This document shows positions 1 to 13,542 of a DNA stretch of 64,000 nt, in pieces. This DNA is from Thuidium tamariscinum (lineage: Eukaryota > Streptophyta > Bryopsida > Hypnales > Thuidiaceae), in assembly GCA_947034885.2 (NCBI GenBank), contig OX344750.2:39294821-39358820 (forward strand), written 5' to 3'. The number at the start of each line of letters is the position of its first letter. Position 1 is the first letter of the stretch. Under the pieces are notes generated by a model, which made no database searches, was not told the origin of the DNA, and was given only the letters and a program-made list of their open reading frames with translations. The translations under genes and the position numbers were made by a program.

Positions 1-291
1 TCCAACAACTTCAAACTCACACACATTCCATCAAGACACGGTTGATTCATACACGATTTACAGATTGTAACATTTGCCCTTTCTTTTTCCGTGATCAGAA
101 GCTTGAATATTGGCCTTCAATGTTTGTTAGTTCTTGTACACTAAGTTGTGACCAGTATTGAAAGAGCGAGGTTAAATTGTAAATCCTAAACCTAAAATTG
201 TACCTTGTTGTTGCCCTTCAATGTGAGTCCAACACAGGATTGTGACCAATTGATTGACAGCGTTGCCATTTCTCTTTTGGGTTTCCTGCAG

Positions 292-839
292 GTGTGAAAG
301 AACTTCCCCAGAGTGGCTTGTTTGCATACGCCCATGTGGAGGATGTTGCCGAGGCTCACATTCGGGCTCTGGAAGCCACGGAAGCTTCTGGGCGTTACAT
401 TTGCTACGAGAACGTTTTGAGTGAGGAGAAGCTGGTGGAACTGATTCGCAAACTCTACCCTGACAGCACGGTGCCTTCCAGGTATTTCTAGACTATTCCT
501 AGAGCCCTTCACTCTGAACCCTAAATCCCTCTCGAATTGCACATCCCGTTCTTGCTCCCTCTCATATTGTCAGTGTCGAAATCAACATTGGGTCGGGCTT
601 ACAGAGGCTTTTGAGTGTAGCAAGAGAAGCATCTGCTGCATTGATTTCGCTTTGATGGTTTTTGATTTCTGTGGGTAGCAGTGTCGGGGATTATGAAAAT
701 TTGAAGCTGATTGTGTGTGGGTTGCGTGTGGTTGGTTGTGTGCAGATTTTCGAAGAATGGGATCCCACATGTATTGTCGAATGAGAAAGTGAAGAATCTA
801 GGGATATTATCATCTCCTGTGCCGCAGAAGTTGCAGTGA
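292..839 (+). CDS. Cinnamoyl-CoA reductase / dihydroflavonol reductase-like protein, 3' end only
   Basis: Two terminal exons are visible: 292-481 (after a CTGCAG acceptor; first full codon 294) and 746-839 (stop TGA 837-839), separated by a GT-AG intron 482-745. The junction is in frame (VPS then RFSKNG). The peptide has AYAHVEDVAEAHIRALE and SGRYICYENVL, which match the C-terminal substrate-domain blocks of extended short-chain dehydrogenases of the CCR/DFR/anthocyanidin-reductase group. These are cytosolic NADPH-dependent enzymes of phenylpropanoid or flavonoid metabolism. The Rossmann fold and catalytic YxxxK would lie upstream of base 1, so they cannot be checked; bases 1-291 read as intron. 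The end is short: after VKNLGILSSPVPQKLQ the frame stops, whereas relatives usually continue about 15-20 residues. Substrate cannot be assigned. Confidence 0.8.
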
Positions 840-3054
840 GGAGTGACCATTCTGGGCTTGAGTTTTTTTTTCCATTTTTGAACATTGGTGGAAATTCTCT
901 CGGCCCTTGTTAGAAATTGCAATCCTCCGTCTCGAATTCCCATTCAATCTACATCCGGAGGGACGCAGTGGTTGTGAAGATCAGATCAGATCATCTGTCA
1001 ACCCATTATGGGGTGAAAAACATTTACATCAACAGCTCATCAACAGCTTCAACTACCTCGGAGATTTTTCTTTAATATCTGTAAAATAAGACCTTCCGTT
1101 TATTGGTAGACTGACAGCTCTCAAAAAAAGATGGGAGATTACCAAAGAGTGTAATTCGTGATGCGGCAATTTTCTGTTGCCCCATTTAGAAAGAAAGCAT
1201 CGGATGTTTCTGCGGAGGTGCACAGGAGACGTCGAGTCACTTATGTCGGTACTGTACACGAGAGAAATTAACAGTGGTAGCTGTGAAAGCAAATGTGTAA
1301 AGGTTGTATATGAATCTAGGTTCTTATGGGACTTATATGTGCCTACCAAATATGCATACAAATTCACATTTTACACTACAACTGATTGTTCAATGTCTTC
1401 AATGGGCGTTTTTGTTGTCTCTCACTGCGGCTGGAAATGGATTATAAACCGTAATATATTCTTGTCATTCTGAAACTCTAGTTCAGTTAAAAAAAGTAGA
1501 ACCTCAACTTCGTTAATTGCTTAGGACTTGGCACAATGTTCACTACGCTCTCAAGCCTTCATGATCGTTAGTCCAAAACCGTCTGTCTGCGACCAAAAGA
1601 GAGAATTTTAAAACATTGCACCTACTCTCTGAAGTCTAAACATGTCACGAGTTGTGTGCAGTACTTAATTTCCTTGATCATTTCATTTCGAAGTCACGAG
1701 TCTTTTGTGGAAGTGCCAACTAAAATCTCGATGATTCCAAGAGGAAGCGGTTTATTCTAAGATAGATAACTATATGAATTCTTCAATATTTAGCCTGTAG
1801 GCTTGGATTGATTACCAAGCCAAACTCGTGACCTTTTTAAGAGCTGATAGTACTGAATTGGGAGGAAGAACCAAACTCCTTGAAACAATTTTCAGTAAAT
1901 TTCTTATAGCAAGAAAAATGGAATTGGCATCTAGTGCAAGTTGTTTCATATTTTGTGGACTTTCATGGAATTAGTTGCTAATTTTTGAAGTTGAAACTTA
2001 ACCCCTCATTGCCAAAGGGGACAAAAGGTGTCCTCACATAGTTTGGTAGTCTAATTCAAAAGTGTTGTAACTTTTGCATCCAATGGCTGAATTCAATAAA
2101 AACTTGTTGGAAAAGTTATATATACTAGTCTAATTTGTGTGGTAAGATTTTCAAATCAATATAAGATGTACATATGCTTTGGGATCCAATTGAAGTTCAC
2201 AAGTTCAATTTGAGTTCACCAAACTTTAGTTGATGGCTGCAACTTTGAGGGCTTGCATTTCCTTCATCCAATGTTTGTTTTCAAGAAAAATTATTGGATT
2301 ATGTTCCTCCCAAAGTTTGGTGGTTGTGGTCAAATCTTCATGCTAATCCAAGTTGTTTTGAATGTTTGGGAGCAACTTGAAGTTCAAAAACCAGACATTT
2401 TTGGATTGCAATGAACTTTGGCGACTTACTTCTTCTTCATAAGGTGTCTGTTTCAATTTTTTAAAATATAAAAAAGTTGTGCATAGTAGTCTACTATGTG
2501 AGGCTAGAATTTCATATCAATCCAAGAAGTTTTGAGTGATTGAGAAGCATTTTAGTAGGAGGTTTACTCATATATGTGTATTTTCAATACTTTGAAACTT
2601 TGTAGTTGATTCATACGATGTCCAAAAAATGTATTTTAAGAGAAACTAGAATTTTTTTTCTGCTACCAAAAGGACCCCACAAAAAAACCCAATATAATAA
2701 TTGAAACCATGTTGATTTACTTATTTGTGTAATATAAGTTTTGGTTACCTTAGCAATCTCAAGAGCGTGAAGCTCTCAACTTACCTTAACCCTTAAAAAA
2801 TGGATTAGTAGTTGTGAAAATCATGGATTTTGATACCTTATGACATCATCTACTTTGAATAAGCCAAATATATTCATTGGAAGTCAAAGTATTGTTGAAA
2901 ATCTCCCCTTTTCACCCTTAATACTGAGGATGAATAGTTGCAATTCTGTCCTACAAAGAAAGATTCTTTGTCATTCATTGAATACAAAATGTCCTCACTC
3001 CGGTTAAGGATTGATAGCTTGGATTCAAACGGGCCTGAAGCTCCGTTCCAGTAA
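840..3054. other. 3' flank of the reductase and AT-rich spacer
   Basis: The first few hundred bases are probably 3' UTR or downstream flank of the reductase gene. Beyond about 1500 the composition becomes AT-rich. No splice-consistent coding segment or recognisable protein was found on either strand. Confidence 0.5.
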
Positions 3055-4035
3055 GTACAGTCAGGTCCAGCTCATTTACGAATTCTTGCATACACAGGGA
3101 ACAAAACTTCACTGCTGCCAATTTTGATGCCCTCCCAAGGGCTGAAAAATTATTTTTTTAACATGAAATTTTTTTCACAAGATCCTCTCTATGTTAATAA
3201 CACATGTGACAAATTTCAAGGTCAAAAAATTTACCAAAAAAAAGATATTTAGAATCTACTAACATGTGTAGTTAAGAAAAAAACTTCACTACTATCATCT
3301 TTGACACCCTCCCAAAAATTGAAAAAAAAAAATTTGGCCATGAGATCACCTCTATGTTAGTTATATGTGTTGTAAATTTCAGGTTCAAAAAATTTATTCC
3401 AAAAAAGATTTTCGAAATCTACTACCATGTGTCAATATAAGGGACAATTTCACTATTGCCAACTTCGATGTACATATTGGTAGATTTCAAATATATTTTT
3501 TGTGTGAATCTTTTGAACTTGAAATTTATCTTACATGTTATCAACACAAAGATGATCTCATGAAAAAAGTTTCATGGCCAAAACTTTCTTTTTCAATTTT
3601 CGGGAGGGTGTCAAAGTTGGTAATAGTGAAAGTTTTTTTCTTAACTACACATGTTAGTAGATTTTGAATATCTTTTTTTCGGTGAATCTTTTGGCCTTGA
3701 AATTTTCCACACATATAATCAACATAGATATGATTTCATTCCAAAAATTTCATGCCAAAATAAAAAAATTTCAATCCTTGAGACATTGGCAAAGTTGACA
3801 GCAGTGAAAGCTTACAACTACACATGTTGATAGATTTTGCATATCTTTTTTTGGGTGAATCTTTTGGCCTTGAAATTTGCCACATATGTTATCAACTTAG
3901 AAATGATCTTTTACAAAAAATTTCATAGTAAAAAAACAATTTTTCAGCCCTCGAGAGGGTGTCAAAGTTGGCTGTAATGAAATTTTCTTTAACTGTGATT
4001 GCAAAAATTTGTAAATGAGCTGGACCTGACTGTAC
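3055..4035. mobile_element. Fold-back (long inverted-repeat) element, about 980 bp
   Basis: The ends are inverted copies: gtacagtcaggtccagctca at 3055 and its complement ending at 4035 (tgagctggacctgactgtac). Inside, a degenerate unit of roughly 150-180 bp recurs. Its signature is a CTTCACTxxTxxCA stretch, then TTTGACACCCTCCC, a run of A/T, and an ACATGTG block. The units read one way in the left half and as complement in the right half, with the centre near 3500. The whole element can fold on itself. No open reading frame of note and no clear target-site duplication were seen. Confidence 0.75.
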
Positions 4036-4634
4036 AATTGTATCAGTTTCACAAAATTCCTCCATTGTAACGAATATGAGAGGTTCATTAGCCAGTTGCA
4101 GAGCATGGGAACCAACTGGTATTTGCAGTCCTTTTAGGATGTTTTGCATATGGCATAAGGTAGACTAGCCTTATTTTGTCTGCAATCCATTTTCGTCATC
4201 CTATTATTGGCTCCATTTCCACCCATTCCATCGTCCGAATTTGTCTAGAAATGAGTCAATTCAGTCTAGAAATCTGACAAAATCAGTGCATTTATGTCAT
4301 TTAGGTTAACATGGTAATAGTTGATTGGTGAATACTTAGATGCTAATAGGAATATAAGAAGGTGGTTATAGGTTGTTATTAAGGTATTCATGACCCTAGT
4401 GATGGGCACTTTTGTAATTAAGGGGCTTTTGTAATTTAGGGCTGAATACTTCAAAATTTTACGAAAATGACAATTGTGATTAGAAAATTCTAATTCCATT
4501 TGGTTTTGATTTGTGAAACATGTGCACACCTTTGAAAAATATGTGTCCTTAGAATTGGCCCCAAAATAGTCAGATTACAAATTAGGATGGTAATAGGTTG
4601 GTCTACCTTATCATATAAAGGTGATGATGTCCTT

Positions 4635-4722
4635 GGTATTTCTTTGGTATGCAACTATACCCCTTGTAAAATTTCTGAAAAGAAGAAGTTTAGGGGGTAT
4701 AGTTGCATATCAAAGAAATACC
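4635..4722. repeat. Short hairpin with 29-nt arms
   Basis: Arms 4635-4663 and 4694-4722 are complementary with a single mismatch and enclose a 30-nt loop. Weaker pairing (GGTGAT / GTCACC) extends the stem outward to about 4619-4739. It could be a tiny MITE or a small-RNA precursor; no coding content. Confidence 0.7.
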
Positions 4723-4739
4723 GGGGAGGGGGTCACCAC

Positions 4740-5639
4740 CTTGTTCTTCTTGTATATGAGAGTTATAAAGAGAGGCTTAAAAATGGAGCATCTAAGGTGA
4801 AAATTGGATTTGCACAGAAGTTACTTGCCCAATCATTTTTAGTTTTTAGTTTTTGGAGGGTGGGGGTGGGGTAAAGAGAAATGAAAAAGGAATCTATGGC
4901 AATCAAAATTGTAATTTGGATTGAGAATGAATTAGATATGATTTTCCAAAGTAAAAGGTGCATAGGTTGCTATTGATGCTCATAGACTATAGCAACAATG
5001 AATTGAAATTTGCCTTTAAATGGAACAAGTTTGTCCAAAAATTAATAAATAGGGTAATTAAGATGTTCATGATACTTCCATAAATGCCCCAACACTATAT
5101 TAAAATATGAGCATTATACACATTAGATGATATTTGAGGGCAACAAAAGGCCATTTAGGAGTTGTTCCCCTTCTTGTTCTTATGTTGTTTAGGAATTGTA
5201 AACCAACCCCTCTTACCTGATTTTCTTAGAAAATATTTTAAAATATTACATATTAAATATAATTAATATAATATAATGTGGCAAGATCTTGGCCACATCA
5301 GCATGCTAATACGGTGATTTACCACAATCCAAAAACAATAAAAGAACTTGAGGGAACTCATGGGCTTTTACTGCCCCAAAATTTCTTCTAATGTGTCCCT
5401 TGCAGTAATGTATGACAACTCACTACTTCAAAACTACATTTGCTTCTAAAATAACATCTTCTAATCATTTATTGTCAAGTATGTTTGACTAATGTTTGAA
5501 AAATCATATGAATTTTTGAATCAATCATTACTTAGTGATTAACAACTCATAATTGTAGCCCTCGTTCATTGTATACTATCCAAAAATCGTGCACTCTAAA
5601 TTACATTCTATTCCTTTAAAAAACATGCTCCATTCTAGC

Positions 5640-5688
<49 letters not shown>

Positions 5689-7199
5689 TTATAGACCTTA
5701 TGTAGGGACAATTCTTAATGCTTGCACTATTACAGAGCCTACTACCTTAGACACCATGTATTTTGAGGAACATTGTTGTACAATCTCCATTTGGTGACTC
5801 TAGAACACATCTTTTTGAAGTGTGATTTTTGCACATAGTCCTACAAATCAAAAGTAGAACCAAGAGATTTGTGCTCTTGCAAGAAATTTGTGAGTGAAGA
5901 TGGATGATGGATTCCTAGAATACAAAGTTTGTTCTATACCAAATTGGAGAAAAAAGAACAAAAAAACATTGTAGACATCTAATATGATGCATCTACACCA
6001 ATTGTTGATCACCACAAAGACCAAAAGCATTAATAGCCAATGTCATTAGATTGTAACCTTGCTATAGTAATTGCCTTGCTTCTTTAAAGAATAAGATGTA
6101 AGCAATACGTGATTTGTTGTTCAATCAAATATTCATTTAAACAAATAAATATCCTAATAAATCTCTTCAAAATTGCTAAAGAAATATAAAACCAAGATAT
6201 TGCCTTCTTTGTCTTGAATTTTCAAGTCCCAATGACTTTTTGACAATGGAGGTTTTCAATGAAATGTATCACTTTGATTTTTTTTTGTACATAAAATAAT
6301 GTGCTTGAAAATTTTAATTTTAATCACAAAAAAGTAAAGAATACTTTGTCTTAAACGCATGGAATTAATTGTGGAAAATTTTGACCATTGGGTTTTAGAT
6401 TATAACAGTTTTGGATAATCGACTTTATAGGCAAAAAATGCAGCTTATGAGAAAAAAATTCATAAAAAATAAATAATTATACATACTCACACACCAAAAA
6501 ATGCTTTAGAATCTAAAGCAAATGTAGTATTTTTAATTTTAAAATTTTAAAATAAAAATTTCTCTTGATTTCATACACTTTTTCAAAGAAAAGAGCCCAA
6601 ATTGACCAAGTTGGATCTTAAATTTTTTTAAATATACATATGTATCAATTTTTTGAAATTTATCAATTGATATTATTATCATATTGTTTGGAACATCTAC
6701 AAAAATCTGGAATCATTCTAATTTTTTCTCAATGTATTTTTCATTGTATTAGATTGAGCCTTTTATTTTTTAAATTGCTAAAAACAAAATTTGAAAAAAA
6801 ATCTCCAAATCTTGTTTGTTTACATAGAATAATGACTAGAATGTCAAAAAAATGTTTTTCTTCCATCTCTAATAGTCCTTTCATTGGAAAATCATTATAC
6901 TTCATCCTTTTTTCTATGAGATTACATTTCCTAAATTAAATTTAAAATTCTTCTCACATTCAAATTCTAAAAATCAGAAAATGTAACAAGTATGAAACCT
7001 TGTTATTGTATAATGTTCAAGTTTATAAAATATTGAGATTTGTTTCACCCTATTGAGAATTTACCATTGAAAATTTGAAGAGGACACATTCTATCCCCTT
7101 GGTCTTTGAGGGATTAAAGGATTAATCTCTATACATTTTTTTAATAAGAGTTGTGAAACAAGAAATTTTGATCATAAGGAGTTTACATAGTAGAAATGT
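4740..7199. other. AT-rich spacer
   Basis: No gene recognised. It holds a perfect (AT)19 microsatellite at 5644-5681 and many A/T runs. The small open frames here have no protein-like composition. Confidence 0.5.
5644..5681. repeat. (AT)n microsatellite
   Basis: An uninterrupted AT dinucleotide tract of 38 nt. Confidence 0.95.
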
Positions 7200-7901
7200 T
7201 TTGGTCAATTGTTTCTCATAATTTTTAACAACATTATTATCAATATTATAGACTTCCAATCCTTCAAGCTATGATCAATTTTCATTTTTATGACAGAATA
7301 TCAACTAAAGATCCTTTACTGTGTGACATATTTTCACATTTACAAAATTTCACAGATAAATTGAGGGAATTTTGTCTATATGATTTACCTCCAAATATAT
7401 TTGCAAACAAATGTTACAAATTTAGAAAAAATACCACTATACATATATTGTACTACCTCAAGTTTAGTAGTTCCTTATTTCTAAAAAAACATACAACATT
7501 GAAAATGTCTTATATCCTTAAAATTATAATTTATATAAATTAAAATATTCAAAATTAATTTTGTTGATTATAATGTTGTGCAAAATATCTTAGTGTCTCA
7601 GTGATAATACAAGATTGATGCCTAATCATACTTTTTAAATACAAAGTCTAAAGTGCTATTCTATTCTATTTTTTTACATGTAAGAACAATGATTCAAAGT
7701 ACAAACTATTCAATAGATAATTTTTTGTTCAAAAAATGATCACAAATGATACAAGATTGGATGGAAAATAAAAAAATACATTAGGCATTAAAATGAACTC
7801 TATATCTTAGAAGACTAATTATCTATTGAGAAATAGATCAAATTGTATCAATTTAACAATGATCAACTCATTTCTATTACCGTATTTTGTGAGACATAAT
7901 T

Positions 7902-8651
7902 GGGCAATGGTACAATATGGGTATCACTTTCAAGACTCTCTAGACTTTTGAATAATGTCCTTTCGGAAATGAAAACAATATTAAAAAACTACAAAAATTA
8001 CATGGTGTTATAGAAGGCATGCTAGTACACCATAATCATGTACTATATAGGTCTAATTCAAGAATTGAATTTTTTCCTAATTTAACATATTCAACATCTA
8101 ATGACATTATAGTAGTGAAAGGACTATGTAAGTATGTATTTAAGGTTTTTTATTTTAAAAACTAGGCATGCACCTTATTAAGTTTGTATTTAAGTATATC
8201 ATATGATTTTTAGAGAAAGATGTTATGAAATCATAATCCTTTTAAATTGTGTAAAAATTTGTGATTTTTGAAAGTTCTCATAAATAAAGAAATATAGTAA
8301 GACATCAAATTTTAACTCAAATTAAACATGGATATAACTCAAACAATGTTTTCACTTATTATCATATTTATGAACAATTTCTCTATGAATTGATATTCTG
8401 GGTTGTTCCTTTTGCCTCAAATCTGAAGACAGTTCCGGATTTTACAACAAAGGAATAAAAAAGAATATCAAAATTCTTCAAATTTTCTTATTCAATAGTA
8501 TTTTGGAAGGAATATTACAACTTTCACATGAATTTGCCATCAAATTCATGGAAATACAAAATGTGTATTTCTAACACACATTGAATGAGTCCAAAAATGA
8601 CATTGTTTTAGTGAGACACTCCTTTTTGGAACCCATATCATGCTATTGCCC
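7902..8651. mobile_element. 750-bp inverted-repeat element inserted only in copy A
   Basis: Ends GGGCAATGGTACAATATGGG (7902) and ACCCATATCATGCTATTGCCC (ending 8651) are imperfect terminal inverted repeats of about 20 bp. Both sides are flanked by AATT (7898-7901 and 8652-8655). The duplicate segment near 17260 shows an empty site (TATTTTGTG then AATTACCATTTTGATATATTA). That supports insertion after the duplication, or clean loss in B. No coding capacity was seen, so it is non-autonomous. Confidence 0.75.
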
Positions 8652-9279
8652 AATTACTTTGATATATTAGTCTATGAATAAATAATTTAATATAAAATTG
8701 AATGTATTTTTAACTCAATGAATGGTCAGTTCATATAAATTACCATGACTCATGTTGTCAAGGTAGTAAATGGACAATTTTACATTGTACTTAAATGCAA
8801 GCAAAGAAGTTCTAAAACAATGAAAGTTGTACAAAACCTTTCAAGAATGGATATATAATCTATGCTTATGAGTAGTTAGTAACATTTATTTCAAAAAATA
8901 TTCATGTAGAAGGATTTTGTAAAACACTTTGCAATCTCAAAACACCATTCAAAAAATCAACAAAAAAGTAATTACACAATATTTGAGGGCCATATCAAAG
9001 TTGTTTCCTTTGTTGTTCAACCCTTCAAGGAATTATGAACCAATCATTGGTGCAAAATTTTTTGAGTTTAAAACAAAATTTAACCCTTTAGTTTATTAAA
9101 ATATTAGTTACCTTTGTTGAATTTGTTCACTTCAAAAATGATCAAAATAGAAATAAATTCAAAAAATTCTCATGATATCAAATAAATTGAAAACCTTGTA
9201 AATAGTATCACCAAACATAGATCCTTCTTCCAAAAAAATTTGTTCACCCATTCAAACCTTCATTAGATTTTTTTTAGAG

Positions 9280-9590
9280 ATTTTAGAAGATTGAGAGTTT
9301 CTAGTCTATGGGAACACTTTTAGAATAATGAAAACGTTGCCATGTATGCAATTTGACATGGTTGAGAGATTGGTACACAAGATAATATTAATAAATTAAT
9401 TTTAAAACATTTTTGTATTTTTTTTCAATTTCTTTCAATTTCTTTCAATTTCAAAAAAAATTCTAAAAATTTTGGAAAAAAATTGAAAATTCAAATCAAC
9501 AATGGCTAGTTTACAACACAAGGAGCATTTTCAAAGAAAAGCCCTGAAACAATCTTTTAGAAGCTTAAAAAAACATCTAATATTGTTCTT
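9280..9590 (+). repeat. Dispersed repeat R1, copy 1 (degenerate)
   Basis: It shares an ordered set of blocks with 25290-25510 and 35200-35520: AGAxTGxGAGTTTCxA, GGGAAC, GCCA.GT, AAxxxTTGxGA.TGG and, farther on, CCCTGAAACAATCTTTTAGAAG. It is followed here by a CTTTCAATTT simple repeat (9425-9455). Confidence 0.5.
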
Positions 9591-9785
9591 CTCTCCTTCC
9601 AAAGCATCAAATTTTTACAATCCTACACTAAACCCTTCTTCCGAGGCATTTTTTCCTACTCACATCCTATACCTAATTCCTTTCTTTAAAACATCCTTCT
9701 CTTTCATTTTCTTGTTATCCCCAACTTTCGAGGCATCACTTTCTCAACTCCAAAGTTGCCTCGGTAGTAATAAATCCAATCTCAA

Positions 9786-9793
9786 TATAAAAA
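9786..9793 (+). promoter_or_regulatory. TATA box of the PLATZ gene
   Basis: TATAAAAA is conserved in both duplicates (also 18125-18132). It lies about 690 bp upstream of the ATG and upstream of a predicted 5'-UTR intron (donor GTAAGTATAG at 9982, acceptor TTGCACAG ending 10408). Confidence 0.55.
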
Positions 9794-10476
9794 CCCATTG
9801 CACAAGGTTTTTATTGTCACTTACAACATTGACAATATGGTGTCTCTTGTAGGCTATTACATTGAGATTAGTTTGTGAAGTTGGTGTGAGTTTTCAATTT
9901 TAGGCATACATTGGTAGTTGGCTTAAGATTTCATGAAGAATTGAAGTCAACCATCGATTTGAATTTGCAGTGTCTTACAAAGTAAGTATAGAATTTTTTT
10001 TCAAATTTCCTTTTTTATGTACCATGTTAAAGGTCATTTACACTTTGTTCAAAGGGTTTTGTTTTAAAAATGCTATTTTTATAAAATTATAAGTTTATTA
10101 TTCCTATATTTAGAATTTTACTTTTTGCACCCTAATTTTATATTTTACTAGGATGAAAATATAAGTTGGTTATTGTAAATAGGCTTAGTGCCATCTTTGT
10201 AAATAATTGGGCATTACATGCAAATGTTCATATTTGATTTGTTATAGTGGTTAATAGCTAGATTTTTCCTTTTTATTACTTGAAATTTCAAAGTTGATGC
10301 CTTACTATTGTTATAAATTATCTTCAAATATTCTAAAATTTATACAACCTTTTATTAGTTAATCAATGATTCTTCACTAATTATGCCTTTTTGTTTTACA
10401 TTGCACAGTTTTCTTTTCAACATCACACCACATTGGAATACTTTTTAGAACAAAAGTGGGATTCCATCTTTCCAAT

Positions 10477-11517
10477 ATGGTGGGCTTGAGCGGTGCAGAG
10501 TGCCTTGACCTTTGGACATGCTTCATCTTTGCAAGTTACTTGACGATTATTGAGGCCCGAGGTAGCTTGAATTGCCAAGGTTGCAATTCAAATCGAGAGT
10601 GCAACAACTATTATTGCTTAGCTTGCAAGGAAGGAGGATTGTGTCCCAACACGTTCAAGACCAACCAACCACATGACCATCATCCTTGGTTGCAAGTGCG
10701 GCGAATTACAAAAGAGAATGTGGTAAATGCAGTTGAAGTGGAGACCTTTCTTGGTGAGAATGCTAACAAAATCCAAAAGTTTATTGGAAATGGAGAGAAT
10801 ATTTTCAAGTTGAAGACACCGGTGAGGGCAAAAGGAAAAATGGTGAAGGGTTTTGATGATGGTCTTCAACCAATGTGTAGAGGGTGTGATTTTCCCATTT
10901 CAAAGACTTCAAATTCAAAAGCTGGAGTTGAGGTATGCTCCATTGAGTGTCTAATTACACATGCACAACGGGTGCATGAATTGGATTGTCTCACGCTTAA
11001 AGCAGGTCTTGACTTACAAAGTAAAGATTATGTGCACCCTTTGACTGTGGAAGAGAAGGTTCATTTGCAGTTTCAAAAGAAACAAAAAACTAGTGCTTTT
11101 GAGTCTATGCGTATGTCAAGTGCACCCACAATCAAAGACAAGGGTGATAGTGGAGTTTGTACTCGTGTAATATCTCCAACTGCAAAGCGGATGAATTCTA
11201 TGGCCACGGCTTTTGCACCCATGGGGAAACAAAGTAGGCCTCCTGGCAAGCTTGGTGCTAGGCTTGGTGCAACAACAATCAAAGGAGAAGATGGTGGTGG
11301 AGCTTCTGTTCCAATGACAAATCAAGTTTTGAAGAGGAAGGCTCATGACACTTCAACTATGGTGAAGCATCAAGAAGCTAGAGAAACTCATGTTGCTCAA
11401 GTGGTGGGTCCAAGTGAAACCCAAGTTCATGTTTACAATTATTCAACCCTTCCACTTGGGTATGAATGGAGGAATCTAGATCAATTGTGTGAGATCTTTG
11501 ATGTGGCTAGTGAGTAG
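10477..11517 (+). CDS. PLATZ-family zinc-binding protein
   Basis: PLATZ proteins are plant-specific nuclear zinc-dependent DNA-binding proteins, generally repressors acting on A/T-rich sequences. Within about residues 30-170 the layout matches the family. A Cys-rich start (NCQGCNSN, CNNYYCLACK, LCP) is followed by an HDHHPWLQVRR block corresponding to the family's H..H.LLQIRR. Next come VVNAVEVETFLGENANKIQ and KLKTPVRAKG, equivalent to the DV...I.K..D...IQ...IN..KVVFL..RP region. A closing CRGCDFPIS / VCSIECLITH zinc knuckle ends the domain. The C-terminal half is low-complexity and basic, ending in an acidic EIFDVASE. I chose ATG 10477; the frame also extends upstream without an ATG. The coding part is intronless, with a likely 5'-UTR intron 9982-10408. 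About 346 residues. A decayed duplicate is at 18822-19814. The motif fit is good but divergent. Confidence 0.75.
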   Translation: MVGLSGAECLDLWTCFIFASYLTIIEARGSLNCQGCNSNRECNNYYCLACKEGGLCPNTFKTNQPHDHHPWLQVRRITKENVVNAVEVETFLGENANKIQKFIGNGENIFKLKTPVRAKGKMVKGFDDGLQPMCRGCDFPISKTSNSKAGVEVCSIECLITHAQRVHELDCLTLKAGLDLQSKDYVHPLTVEEKVHLQFQKKQKTSAFESMRMSSAPTIKDKGDSGVCTRVISPTAKRMNSMATAFAPMGKQSRPPGKLGARLGATTIKGEDGGGASVPMTNQVLKRKAHDTSTMVKHQEARETHVAQVVGPSETQVHVYNYSTLPLGYEWRNLDQLCEIFDVASE

Positions 11518-12318
11518 GCTTGTGTTGAATTGAAGGGAGAAAAGAGCTCCATGACTCTTATAAAAAACAATTTCATTCTCAGGTCACCATTATGCTAGGT
11601 TAGTAATGTTGGTATATGTAATATTTTGCTCTAGCCTTTGATAGAGCATTCAATAAAGGATGACATTCCCAAAATTAATGTCAAATGACAAGCAGAATTG
11701 TCAAAAATGACATTTTAAAAGTTTGAGAGTGATTGATTACAAATTAAAATTATTGTGTTTCACATTTGTTAACTTTGTAGGAGGAATCAATTTATTGTTT
11801 AGCATTAAATTTCTTGGATTTGAAATACAACCAACTATATTGTACTCTTTCCTATAATTCTAAAAGTGATATTTGTTCAAAGCCCTGAATTATTCAAGTA
11901 CAATGACTCAAGCTTATAATCATCACCACCGACCAGAAATTAACTTGTGTTTGAGAAGGCGGAAATGGCATTAGTAACTGGTCAGTACAGTACCCTCTGG
12001 CCGTGACCATGGTTTTGGAATCATTTATCATTTACTAATAAAAATGTTGATGCATTCCCATTGAGAAATCCACATTGGAAAGCAGACAAATGTTGTCCTT
12101 TTGTGTCTAAGCTTACGGAAATTGGACAAACTGAATGTCCTTTCCTTCTGCATCCTAATCTACCATCACTGGCCCTTGACTACATAATCATCTTCAAAAT
12201 TCCAGAGATGGACATTTGGAATTCTCCTGTGATTTTGTACTTCGGATGCCCAGAGCCAACTTGTTCCCAAAGGCAGTGATATACCTTAACTTAAGCTTAT
12301 GTTGTTTGAGATCAGATT
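11518..12318. other. Spacer between PLATZ gene and phytoglobin gene
   Basis: This is PLATZ 3' flank, with sequence similarity to copy B persisting to about 11850, followed by the 3' flank of the convergent phytoglobin gene. Nothing else was recognised. Confidence 0.5.

Positions 12319-13542
<1,224 letters not shown>

Larger units (their letters stand above)
7200..11850 (+). repeat. Segmental duplication, copy A
   Basis: It aligns collinearly with 16060-20110. Shared landmarks are: GATCAATTTTCATTTTTAT (7272 / 16431); the GTAGTAAATGGACAATTTTA-like stretch (8764 / 17378); TTCTCTCCT plus CAAAGCATCAAAT and CCGAGGCATTTTTTCC (9590 / 17935); TATAAAAACCCATTGCACAA (9786 / 18125); and the whole PLATZ region. 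Copy A carries a 750-bp insertion (7902-8651) that B lacks. B carries about 310 bp near 16095-16405 that A lacks. The phytoglobin gene lies between the copies. Outer limits are approximate. Confidence 0.85.

Noticed and set aside
10456..10476. PLATZ start at 10456
   Set aside because: That codon is GTG; the first ATG in frame is 10477.
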